Shown here: piece after piece, positions 1 through 6,584 of the stretch | Layout of the letters: each line of letters opens with the position of its first letter | Position numbering within the stretch: position 1 is the stretch's first letter | From: Candidatus Heimdallarchaeota archaeon | GTDB lineage: Archaea; Asgardarchaeota; Heimdallarchaeia; Heimdallarchaeales; Kariarchaeaceae | Length of the DNA stretch: 20,638 nucleotides | Direction of reading: 5' to 3' | NCBI GenBank assembly: GCA_021399405.1 | Contig: JAAFKL010000256.1 | Coordinates: forward strand, 1-20,638 | The notes under the pieces: model-generated | Told to the model about the DNA's origin: nothing | Seen by the model: only the letters and a program-made list of their open reading frames with translations | The model's database searches: none | Position numbers and translations under genes: made by a program

Positions 1-681
1 AAAGAGAGTGAGGATGCGACTGTTGAAATTGATGGATTGCGATCTATCCACGGAATAATTTTAACTGCAGGTCGAACGGGTATTCCATTTTATGAATATA
101 CCTTTACGAGTGCAAGGACTGTAATTGATACAGCATTAATATCTGGAATATCGACCGCACTAAGTATGTTCCTGAATGAACTTGATGAGGAAAAACTTGG
201 TTTTGAACATATGGAACGTGCAGGCGTATCGATTACATCTCATAAAAGCGATCTTTCAACCATGATGATCATATCAGATTCACCATTACCACCAGTTATT
301 CTTGAACAATTAGAATTAGGGCATCAAGCAGTAGAATCAAAATTCTCCAAGCAATTAATGATACCTGATCGAATGATGGATATTGAGCCTGTTAACATTA
401 CAAATGAATTAGTTAGCAAATCTTTGAAATTAAACTTGAAAGAAGATATTATTATTCGAACAAATAATTTGAAGAAACTGCGAAAACGTAAATCCATTTC
501 AAGGAAATTAAGAAGTGATATGGACTCATTAAATAAGCTTGCTAAGTTAAGTGATGAGACTCAGGAACCATTGAATTTAGAAATGATCTTGGCCTTCTTG
601 GAATCTGAGAAAATTGATCATTCTACAGCATGTAGAATTATTTATCTATCATATGTTAATTTTATAATAGTTCCAATTTAA
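1..681 (+). CDS. Longin/roadblock-like domain protein, 5' end cut by window edge
   Basis: The reading frame is open from the first base, so the N-terminus lies outside the window; 226 residues are visible. A TTG at 37 could be read as a start, but the frame continues upstream with a plausible acidic segment, so I treat the gene as partial. Visible residues 12-125 look like a small alpha/beta sensor fold: a hydrophobic strand (GIILTAGRTGIPFYEYTF), a helix with the LISGISTALSMFLNEL pattern, then strands. This pattern of 'GIPxYEY...ISG...AxxxFxxEL' recurs in archaeal longin/roadblock-like proteins, abundant in Asgard genomes, where such domains act as GTPase partners or scaffolds. The last 90 residues are basic and helical. 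No membrane segment or signal is seen. Its stop codon overlaps that of the opposing gene. The family assignment rests on pattern only; a roadblock/LC7 fold is the alternative. Confidence 0.6.
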   Translation, partial: KESEDATVEIDGLRSIHGIILTAGRTGIPFYEYTFTSARTVIDTALISGISTALSMFLNELDEEKLGFEHMERAGVSITSHKSDLSTMMIISDSPLPPVILEQLELGHQAVESKFSKQLMIPDRMMDIEPVNITNELVSKSLKLNLKEDIIIRTNNLKKLRKRKSISRKLRSDMDSLNKLAKLSDETQEPLNLEMILAFLESEKIDHSTACRIIYLSYVNFIIVPI

Positions 682-1094
682 TCCATATATCTTCGATATG
701 CGAAAAATGTGTTGATTAGTATTAAGATGACAAAAATCACAATTACGGATAGATATACACCCTTTCCACTTATGGTTATTCCCACTAATTCATCCGAAAG
801 GAAACTCAAAACATAGAACCCTGATTCAACATCAGTAAATTCTGCTGACCCAGTGAACTCCATGCTTTTCATATTTGTTTCATCTCCATTATTTGGATTG
901 ATCTTAGTCATATTTACATTAATGATTGCGTTTGGAATGTCACTTTCCAAAAAAAGTCTCGGGCTATGGACATTATAGGCTATTTCCAATTGTTTATCCT
1001 CGAGAACAGTTATGGTTTGTTCTTGCTCAGTTACTGGCACTAACAATCCAGCACTAAATATCAATAGGAGTAAAAAGATTATCTCTTTCTTCAT
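678..1094 (-). CDS. Small membrane protein with two anchors, third gene of ABC exporter cluster
   Basis: 138 residues. Residues 4-22 form a hydrophobic signal or anchor helix, residues 23-110 are polar and beta-rich (an extracytoplasmic domain ending before GKGVYL), and residues 113-132 form a second transmembrane helix followed by the short basic tail YRRYMD. This gives a hairpin with a domain outside the membrane. It starts 8 bases after the permease gene stop, and its Shine-Dalgarno AGGTGAT overlaps that stop, so it is translated from the same message as the ATPase and permease. I do not recognise a family. By context it could be an accessory or substrate-binding subunit of the exporter, but nothing in the sequence proves this. 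It converges on the 1-681 gene with a 4-base overlap. Confidence 0.8.
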   Translation of the reverse strand: MKKEIIFLLLLIFSAGLLVPVTEQEQTITVLEDKQLEIAYNVHSPRLFLESDIPNAIINVNMTKINPNNGDETNMKSMEFTGSAEFTDVESGFYVLSFLSDELVGITISGKGVYLSVIVIFVILILINTFFAYRRYMD

Positions 1095-1097
1095 AAA

Positions 1098-1104
1098 ATC
1101 ACCT
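1098..1104 (-). promoter_or_regulatory. Ribosome binding site overlapping the permease stop codon
   Basis: On the - strand the sequence is AGGTGAT, a close match to the complement of archaeal 16S rRNA 3' ends. Its first two bases are the end of the TAG stop of the permease gene. The start ATG of the 138-residue protein follows after three bases. This supports coupled translation and fixes the start at 1094. Confidence 0.7.
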
Positions 1105-1864
1105 ATATTTCAATCTCCCTTTTAAGATTCAACTTGTAGCTTACAAATAGTAGGCTTAGCCCAATAATAAGCGGTAAGACTAGATTAAACACTAAATCAT
1201 AATTTGCAAAATGAAAAGTTGGGTACAACACTTTGAATATTAAATTATCGTTATCTCTAAATATGAAATTACCTAGGCCTATCGTTACAAAAAATATACC
1301 ACTCCCAAGTTCCATATTGGATATTAGCTCAGTTAACAGCCAAGCAAATCCTGCAAGCAAAATTATATTAGATAGAAATATTAAATGTAAGAAAAATAAA
1401 TCTTGTGGTTCAAAATCCAAACCACCCACAGTGGTAATAATAAGAAAACTAGATAGTACTGCGAAAAATATACTAGTGACAAATGTCAATACTGAGGTAA
1501 TAAAAAACTTATCTCGTTGTACACCAAGAGTTATCCAATACCCATAATCTCCATTGTTATGAATTGTCGTCCAATGATTAATAATAAAATACCATGTAAC
1601 TAAAATTATTGCAACATTCAGTCCAAAAGCAAAATCATCAAGAAGATCCCACTGCTTTTGCATAATATCATTTTCGAGATTTGTAAATCCATTGCTGTTT
1701 GAAAAAAATGAAAGTACACCTGCAAAGAAGATAATCGACAGGGCAACAATGATTCGGTATGGCGTAAATAACAAATAATTTACCCCAAACCATTCCTTTC
1801 GAAGGAGGATCAATTTACCTTTAAATTTGGAATAATATCCCGACAAAAACTGTTCTTCACTCAT
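1103..1864 (-). CDS. ABC-2-type transporter permease
   Basis: 253 residues with about six transmembrane helices near 36-54, 79-97, 120-146, 155-180, 187-202 and 225-244, the usual size and topology of an ABC-2 permease half. Between helices 2 and 3 is the cytoplasmic segment IHNNGDYGYWITLGVQRDKF. It matches the coupling-helix region seen in ABC-2 permeases, where the phrase usually reads like 'LGVSRxKF'. The ATG directly abuts the TAA of the ATPase gene (TAAATG), so the two are co-translated, and the product should dimerise in the membrane with that ATPase. The substrate cannot be read from sequence; lipid, peptide or drug export, or immunity to an antimicrobial, are all possible for this class. 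Confidence 0.82.
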   Translation of the reverse strand: MSEEQFLSGYYSKFKGKLILLRKEWFGVNYLLFTPYRIIVALSIIFFAGVLSFFSNSNGFTNLENDIMQKQWDLLDDFAFGLNVAIILVTWYFIINHWTTIHNNGDYGYWITLGVQRDKFFITSVLTFVTSIFFAVLSSFLIITTVGGLDFEPQDLFFLHLIFLSNIILLAGFAWLLTELISNMELGSGIFFVTIGLGNFIFRDNDNLIFKVLYPTFHFANYDLVFNLVLPLIIGLSLLFVSYKLNLKREIEI

Positions 1865-2716
1865 TTAATATTCCTCAAGCACAGCTTCAAAATCATTGAT
1901 TAATCTCAATGATTCAATAATTCCTCCACTTTTCGTGAATTTATGAATAACCTTCCAAAATGCCCAGGACATCTGTATCACAGTGGCATTACCTGTGATG
2001 GTAGACATCATTCTGTATTCGATTTCTGACGATTTTAACATCTCATGTAATCCATCTAAATTATCTACGTAGATTATATAATCTTCTCTATTCTTAAGTG
2101 ACATCGATACAGAGGCAACCATTTGGCCTTTATCAATCATCAAAACACTATCACAAAAAGAAATAATTTCATCCATTTTATGAGATGCCAGTATAACTTT
2201 GGAATTTGTGACCTCCACTTGTTCTTTAATCAGCTTGAGAATTTTTTCTCTGATTAATATGTCCAAAAAGTTGGTTGGTTCATCTAGTACAACAAGTTCT
2301 GGCTTACCATAAAAAACAGGAAGCAATGCTGTTAGCCTATATTGACCTGCTGATAGATCTCCAAGTTTCATATTACCATTTAGTCCTGTAATATCTTGGA
2401 TATCAATATTTAATTGTATATCTCCAAACATTAACTCAAGCTTCTCCAACCATTCATCAATAGTCACTGTTTTAGGGAGATTTGGGAAATCAGGAATAAA
2501 TCTTATTTTAGATTTATCTATACCTAATTGAATATCTCCATTTGTTGGAAACAGGATCCCTAACATTAATTTTAGTAGTGTTGACTTTCCACTTCCATTT
2601 GGACCAAACAAACCTAATCTATTAACTTGAGTTGAGAAATTTAAATTGTTAATTGCAGTGATTTTATCGAATCTCTTGGTTAGAGAGTTACAAGATAATA
2701 AGAATCTTCGATTCAT
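1865..2716 (-). CDS. ABC transporter ATP-binding protein
   Basis: I choose the ATG at 2716, giving 283 residues. The frame is open to 2824, but that start would be TTG and adds 36 residues unlike an ABC domain. The ATG also sits about 70 bases below a TATA-like box. The ATPase has Walker A GPNGSGKST at 38-46, signature LSAGQ at 121-125, Walker B LVVLDEP with catalytic Glu at about 146, and switch His at 179 (ASHKMDE). The Q-loop glutamine seems replaced: the strand reads RFIPDFPNL, with Asp76 where 'PQ' is expected. Residues 190-283 form a C-terminal extension typical of ABC-2 exporter ATPases. It is the first gene of a three-gene cluster and powers the permease that follows it without a gap. 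Confidence 0.88.
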   Translation of the reverse strand: MNRRFLLSCNSLTKRFDKITAINNLNFSTQVNRLGLFGPNGSGKSTLLKLMLGILFPTNGDIQLGIDKSKIRFIPDFPNLPKTVTIDEWLEKLELMFGDIQLNIDIQDITGLNGNMKLGDLSAGQYRLTALLPVFYGKPELVVLDEPTNFLDILIREKILKLIKEQVEVTNSKVILASHKMDEIISFCDSVLMIDKGQMVASVSMSLKNREDYIIYVDNLDGLHEMLKSSEIEYRMMSTITGNATVIQMSWAFWKVIHKFTKSGGIIESLRLINDFEAVLEEY

Positions 2717-2781
2717 ACTTGCAATCTGTTCGATTTGTCCCTGATTATATTGCGTCTGCACCGTACATGCTACCTTTTTAT

Positions 2782-2793
2782 TATCATATAATG
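2782..2793 (-). promoter_or_regulatory. Putative TATA box of the ABC exporter cluster
   Basis: The - strand reads ATTATATGATAA. Its centre is about 70 bases upstream of the ATG at 2716, so a start of transcription 25 bases downstream would give a leader of about 45 bases. The box lies inside the TTG-started extension, which argues against that longer form. Confidence 0.4.
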
Positions 2794-2885
2794 AGAATTT
2801 CGTAGAATAATTAGAATAGAGCAAGAATTGTTTTAATTTCCTTTAGAAAAAAGAATAATTGGATAATAATGTGTTTTGTAATTTC

Positions 2886-2918
2886 AATGCTCGTGGTTCC
2901 TGTTTGTTACCGAGCATT
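2886..2918. repeat. 8-bp perfect inverted repeat (hairpin or operator)
   Basis: AATGCTCG at 2886-2893 pairs with CGAGCATT at 2911-2918 around a 17-base loop, and the right arm runs into a T-tract on the + strand (five T in a row at 2917-2921). It sits between divergent genes, so it has no coding transcript to terminate. It may be a regulator site or a structured leader or small RNA. Confidence 0.45.
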
Positions 2919-2990
2919 TTTGATACAAATTGTGGATTATCCGACATTGAATCAATTTCTCATCAATTCGACCTTAGTGAACGAATAGTA

Positions 2991-2998
2991 ATTTATAG
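2991..2998 (+). promoter_or_regulatory. Putative TATA box of the 610-residue gene
   Basis: ATTTATAG lies about 58 bases upstream of the ATG at 3053. Transcription would start near 3020, leaving a leader of about 33 bases that holds the Shine-Dalgarno site. Confidence 0.5.
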
Positions 2999-3041
2999 AG
3001 TGGCTCCACTTGTTTCATGTTAATTTGCTGATTTTATAGGC

Positions 3042-3047
3042 AGAGGG
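3042..3047 (+). promoter_or_regulatory. Ribosome binding site
   Basis: AGAGGG ends five bases before the ATG at 3053 and fixes that start. Confidence 0.5.
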
Positions 3048-3052
3048 TTGCA

Positions 3053-4885
3053 ATGACAGAGAATCTTAATGAAAAATTAATTACCGAAATTCTTGAGAAA
3101 TTAGATCAAGAGTATGATCTCAAGGCAAGATTAGGTAGGTATGAGAGTGCAACTCCTGAACTTATTGAATTTGCGGCAAAGAACGGTATACCTGACGTAA
3201 AGGACGCAGTAAGAGCTTTATTTATCTCCGATTTTATTATCACTTCATCTGAAGTTCCGCAAGGTACAACAGATGATGAGAGAAGAATTAACATTTTTGA
3301 ATGTTTTATTGATGCCCTCACATTTAGATCCAACAATTCGGATCACATTATGAGAGCATTTTATTTAGCCTATAATCTCGCAGTTCAAACCAGGAGAAAC
3401 GATTCATTCCTAAGTGGCAGGGGTGTACCTCCAGAAACGCGTATTATAATGTTGATAGATACATTAATCATGCCGTATCTCAGAAAGATGATTGAACTGT
3501 TTGAATCAGATAATTGTTACTTTGAAGTAGCAATTATTTCTTCAGCTTTGATTATCGACTTTCCAAAAGTAGAAATTGATAAAATCAACAAGGAGATCAC
3601 TCTTGATAGTCCAGATTTATTCCCCACACTATTTAGGATCATGTCTGAATTTGTGAAATTCCATGATGCTGGAGTGAATGATACCGTGGTCCTCCCTAAT
3701 ATGGACACTTCTCAAATTCTGTATATCAATTCTTCTGCGGATCTACCCTTACTATCAACTTGGAAAACAAAATCTCCGTCCAATTTAGAAACAATTGATG
3801 CGGTCAAAGAGTTATTGAAATTCTTGAATAATTCCGATAAAGATATGCCTTTAGTATATCTGAGGGGTGAATTGAAGGGAAGTTCAGATAATTTTATTTT
3901 AGTTAGGAATCCCAGAGTTGCGGGAAAGCCACTTTGTTTGTTTACAACCCCTGCTGAAGAAATAAATGTATCAGAAATGATGTCGTTACTTACTATCCGC
4001 TCGAAGTTCGACAAAAATTGGGTCAATGTGGAAAATGGAACAAAAAGTATCTATGATATTGGGTTTGAAGAAACAGAAGTTGAAAAAGAAGAGTATCAAA
4101 ACAAGGAAATTGAAGAAGTTAAGGATGTAGAGGTTCAAGTCGAATCTATACCAAAATCAAAGGGTTTCTTTGGTAAGATCAAAGGTTTATTTGGTGGTAA
4201 ATCAGAAACAACGACTGAAACCAAAACAGAAAAGCAAGTAAAGAAAAAAACTATCCGTGAAAAGGTTGTAAAGAAGGTAAAAGCAAAAATTGAGAAGAAA
4301 ACGGTAATTGCTCATTCAATGCCTGCATATTTAGGACAATCAATTGGTGTTCATGCTCTAAGTGATCTACGTTTGTTCGAAATATTTGATACTATCCGAG
4401 AAGCTGAATATGTTGTCACTGGGACTTTAGAATCAAATTTTGCAGAAAACAAAACTACTTTCTTAACAATTGAAGATGATGAGGCAACAGCCAAATTTGC
4501 GAAAACACTGGATGGGTTGGATTCGGTAATTGAGGCAGTCATTAACCATTATTTCAAAACAGCTCCACAAATTTTACCGACTGAAATACTATTTTTGTCT
4601 AAGGAAGATAAGAGGTCGATAATCTGTTTCAATGGAGATAAAGATCGAATAGTCGGTACTATTGCAAAAACGTATGAAAAAGATATTACTAAGTGGAAGC
4701 AAGGTGATCAAGCCTTGGAAACGGTGCAGCGAAGAACATTGCATATGCGAACGAATCAATTGCTCTCTGCACGAGTTCATACTCCATTTGATGCAGCTAC
4801 ATCGAGAATTTATGGTAATCAAATTACTGCAGATGCAAAATTCATAACACTTGATCATGCTATACTACCTTTGGATAGTGAATAA
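3053..4885 (+). CDS. Uncharacterised 610-residue protein with charged linker
   Basis: I do not recognise a family. Residues 1-330 form a mixed helical and beta domain that opens with the helices MTENLNEKLITEILEKLDQ. Residues 338-365 are strongly acidic (many Glu). Residues 366-421 are strongly basic and begin with SKGFFGKIKGLFGGK, a short amphipathic segment with Phe/Leu on one face and Lys on the other; such segments often bind acidic membrane surfaces. Residues 424-610 form a second domain starting PAYLGQSIGVHALSDLRLFE. There is no signal peptide or transmembrane helix, so the protein is cytosolic or peripheral. It stands alone, divergent from the ABC exporter and convergent with the DinB-like gene, with its own promoter and a good Shine-Dalgarno site. 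It might be a peripheral membrane scaffold or effector, but this is inference from the linker only. Confidence 0.85.
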   Translation: MTENLNEKLITEILEKLDQEYDLKARLGRYESATPELIEFAAKNGIPDVKDAVRALFISDFIITSSEVPQGTTDDERRINIFECFIDALTFRSNNSDHIMRAFYLAYNLAVQTRRNDSFLSGRGVPPETRIIMLIDTLIMPYLRKMIELFESDNCYFEVAIISSALIIDFPKVEIDKINKEITLDSPDLFPTLFRIMSEFVKFHDAGVNDTVVLPNMDTSQILYINSSADLPLLSTWKTKSPSNLETIDAVKELLKFLNNSDKDMPLVYLRGELKGSSDNFILVRNPRVAGKPLCLFTTPAEEINVSEMMSLLTIRSKFDKNWVNVENGTKSIYDIGFEETEVEKEEYQNKEIEEVKDVEVQVESIPKSKGFFGKIKGLFGGKSETTTETKTEKQVKKKTIREKVVKKVKAKIEKKTVIAHSMPAYLGQSIGVHALSDLRLFEIFDTIREAEYVVTGTLESNFAENKTTFLTIEDDEATAKFAKTLDGLDSVIEAVINHYFKTAPQILPTEILFLSKEDKRSIICFNGDKDRIVGTIAKTYEKDITKWKQGDQALETVQRRTLHMRTNQLLSARVHTPFDAATSRIYGNQITADAKFITLDHAILPLDSE

Positions 4886-4937
4886 CTGGTAAATAACATA
4901 ACTGAATAAATCCAAGTAGATTTACCATTTCTAATAA

Positions 4938-5516
4938 TTATTTGAGTATTCTGAGATAATCAATCCAAGGCCCTACTTCATTTCTATATTGATTTGCCAT
5001 TATTCGAAGAATATGAGCCAAATGACTCATATCATGAACAACCCATGTTGCTATTAATTGTTGTAAATTTACTGATCCGAGTTCTGGGTGATTACCGATA
5101 GACTTCAGATCAGACTCTGATATATGCAAACCTTCCAATTCTTTAATTTTCTGCTCGCGAATTGTTGTAAATTCTGTTAATAATTCTGACAATTTTTTGT
5201 TTTTACTGTTTTCAAATTGCGCAAATCTGTCAAATGAGTCAAATTTTTTGTCTTCTTGATCACTTAGAATTACTTTTGCTCTTGTAACCCAATCGGTTTG
5301 ATCACCATGGATGAAATGTCCTACAATATCAAATGGATTCCATGTATTATCTCCCTCATTAACGGAAACCCATGTTTCAGATAGATTTTCCAATATATCA
5401 GATAAGATTCGTGGAGTCCTTTGTAAAATCTCAATTGATTTTTGAAGTGAAAAATTGCTTTGTGAATCTGCTTCCATAAATAAGGAATAGGCTGGTTCAT
5501 TATAATAACTTGTCAT
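4938..5516 (-). CDS. DinB-fold (putative metal-dependent) protein
   Basis: From the ATG at 5516 the product has 192 residues. The frame opens at a GTG at 5549 (203 residues), and a later ATG at 5477 would give 179, closer to usual DinB length; the start is therefore uncertain. The sequence fits the DinB/YfiT-like four-helix bundle: SLQKSIEILQRTPRILSDIL, then NPFDIVGHFIHGD, and a last helix ATWVVHDMSHLAHILRIM. The histidines expected to hold a divalent metal are His67, His161 and His165 in 192-residue numbering. Proteins of this fold include thiol-dependent transferases and many of unknown role. Upstream sits a fragment that looks like the C-terminal end of another DinB-type protein. It converges on the 610-residue gene with a 52-base gap. 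Confidence 0.75.
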   Translation of the reverse strand: MTSYYNEPAYSLFMEADSQSNFSLQKSIEILQRTPRILSDILENLSETWVSVNEGDNTWNPFDIVGHFIHGDQTDWVTRAKVILSDQEDKKFDSFDRFAQFENSKNKKLSELLTEFTTIREQKIKELEGLHISESDLKSIGNHPELGSVNLQQLIATWVVHDMSHLAHILRIMANQYRNEVGPWIDYLRILK

Positions 5517-5529
5517 TGCATAAGCAACC

Positions 5530-5643
5530 TTAGGATCTAGCCTTTTCACTGTATAATCTATTTAACAGGGATATTTGCCCATGATGATTTAAATGATACA
5601 AGATCCATTCAATTGTGCATTTCTCATGTCCCTGTCCAACTAT
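5530..5643 (-). pseudogene. C-terminal remnant of a second DinB-like gene
   Basis: The - strand frame ending at TAA 5530-5532 encodes, over about 30 codons, EKCTIEWILYHLNHHGQISL and then LNRLYSEKARS. The pattern W-x-L-x-H-L-x-x-H-x-x-Q-I-x-x-L-x-R-L is typical of the last helix of DinB proteins (usually 'HexHHrGQIs'). No start codon or N-terminal helices are found: the frame runs back toward the aldo/keto reductase stop without a domain. The remnant ends inside the GTG-opened part of the neighbouring intact DinB-like gene. I read it as debris of a tandem duplicate or of a gene cut by rearrangement. It could instead be chance, since only about 35 residues can be judged. Confidence 0.4.
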
Positions 5644-5653
5644 TTTCAAACGT

Positions 5654-6493
5654 TTAAGGTTGATCCGTTGGGTCCCATTCCAAACGTAGCTCTTCATTTA
5701 GGCTATTAATTTTAATGATTTCAGAATCAGTTAGGTCAAAATCAAAAATGTCAGCATTTTCTTGTATTCTTTCCTTATTTGACGATCTTGGAATTACTGA
5801 ATTCCCCAGTTGTAGAGACCATTTAATAGATATTTGAGCTATTGATTTTTCATATTTATCCGCTAAATCGTTCAAGATCTCATTATCCGATTTATTTCTG
5901 ATTACTGATAAAATTGGAGAATATGCCTCGAGGATAATTTTATTTTGTCTACAATATTCTAAAAGTTCCTCCTGAAATAGAAAAGGACTGAATTCCACTT
6001 GATTTACAACTGGTTTAATATTTGCTACCTCCAATAATTCCGTCAAATGTCTAATTGTATAATTACTGACTCCAATAGAGCCTACATAACCCTCATCGAC
6101 TAATTCTTCCATTGCTTTCCAAGAATCTAATCTTAAATCTGTAACAGGCCAATGAATAAGATACATATCTAAATATTCCAATTGGAGTTTCTTCATACTG
6201 TCATGAAATGCACTTTTTGTGGCTTTGTAGCCGTGATCACTGTTCCACAATTTGGTTGCAATAAATAAATCGTCACGGTCATAAGTGGATAATGATTTTT
6301 TCAATACTTCTCCCAATTCCTTTTCATTATCGTACATGCTTGCCGAATCAAAATGCCTATATCCAGCTTCTAAAGCAAAATTAAATGCCCCAAGTTTATT
6401 ATTCTTGTTTCCTAAATTTGCAGTACCGAACCCCAACACAGGCATTTTTGTGCCATTGTTGAGAGTAAGATAATTATTTAATATTGTACTCAC
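5654..6493 (-). CDS. Aldo/keto reductase
   Basis: 279 residues, the normal length of a single-domain NAD(P)H-dependent (beta/alpha)8 barrel that reduces aldehydes or ketones in the cytosol. The catalytic tetrad is visible: Asp49 and Tyr54 (YRHFDSASMYDNE), Lys81 (ATKLWNSD) and His114 (YLIHWP). GVSNY at 141-145 and Gln165 line the cofactor site, and VIPRSSNKERIQEN (233-246) is the phosphate-binding loop that favours NADPH. The C-terminus LEWDPTDQP also fits the prostaglandin F synthase / 2,5-diketo-gluconate reductase-like branch. The start is a GTG at 6493; no ATG precedes the N-terminal strand in frame, and a stop lies just upstream. It has its own TATA box and no operon partner. The substrate cannot be predicted. 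Confidence 0.93.
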   Translation of the reverse strand: MSTILNNYLTLNNGTKMPVLGFGTANLGNKNNKLGAFNFALEAGYRHFDSASMYDNEKELGEVLKKSLSTYDRDDLFIATKLWNSDHGYKATKSAFHDSMKKLQLEYLDMYLIHWPVTDLRLDSWKAMEELVDEGYVGSIGVSNYTIRHLTELLEVANIKPVVNQVEFSPFLFQEELLEYCRQNKIILEAYSPILSVIRNKSDNEILNDLADKYEKSIAQISIKWSLQLGNSVIPRSSNKERIQENADIFDFDLTDSEIIKINSLNEELRLEWDPTDQP

Positions 6494-6530
6494 ATATTAT
6501 CTATTTTATGTATTTGATATAAGATCTGAG

Positions 6531-6540
6531 ATTTATAAAT
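6531..6540 (-). promoter_or_regulatory. Putative TATA box of the aldo/keto reductase gene
   Basis: ATTTATAAAT is self-complementary. It lies about 43 bases upstream of the GTG start; a start of transcription near 6512 would leave a leader of about 19 bases. Confidence 0.55.
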
Positions 6541-6584
6541 TATATTTATTTTTGTTTTGGTAATTTAGTGTGATGTTTGGTTAA

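Larger units (their letters stand above)
2717..3052. other. Divergent intergenic region with promoters and a hairpin
   Basis: This stretch separates the leftward ABC cluster from the rightward 610-residue gene. It contains a TATA-like box for each direction and an 8-bp inverted repeat at 2886-2918. The part from 2717 to 2824 is open in the ABC frame but only from a TTG codon. No other coding signal was seen. Confidence 0.6.

Noticed and set aside
1233..1547. Open frame of 104 codons on the + strand
   Set aside because: It is antisense to the ABC-2 permease, whose membrane helices account for the sequence; no ribosome site.
678..2716. Bacteriocin/antimicrobial immunity cluster
   Set aside because: The ABC-2 ATPase, permease and small membrane protein layout resembles such clusters, but there is no precursor peptide, modification enzyme or leader peptidase nearby, so no specific substrate is claimed.
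2717..2824. N-terminal extension of the ABC-2 ATPase from a TTG at 2824
   Set aside because: The 36 added residues do not look like part of an ABC domain, the start is TTG, and a TATA-like box for the ATG at 2716 lies inside it.
2886..2921. Intrinsic terminator
   Set aside because: The stem and T-tract fit, but no gene on the + strand ends upstream of it before the opposing gene cluster, so a coding terminator makes no sense here.
4589..4858. Open frame of 89 codons on the - strand with several Cys
   Set aside because: It lies within the 610-residue gene; the Cys are scattered without a metal-binding pattern and there is no promoter or ribosome site.
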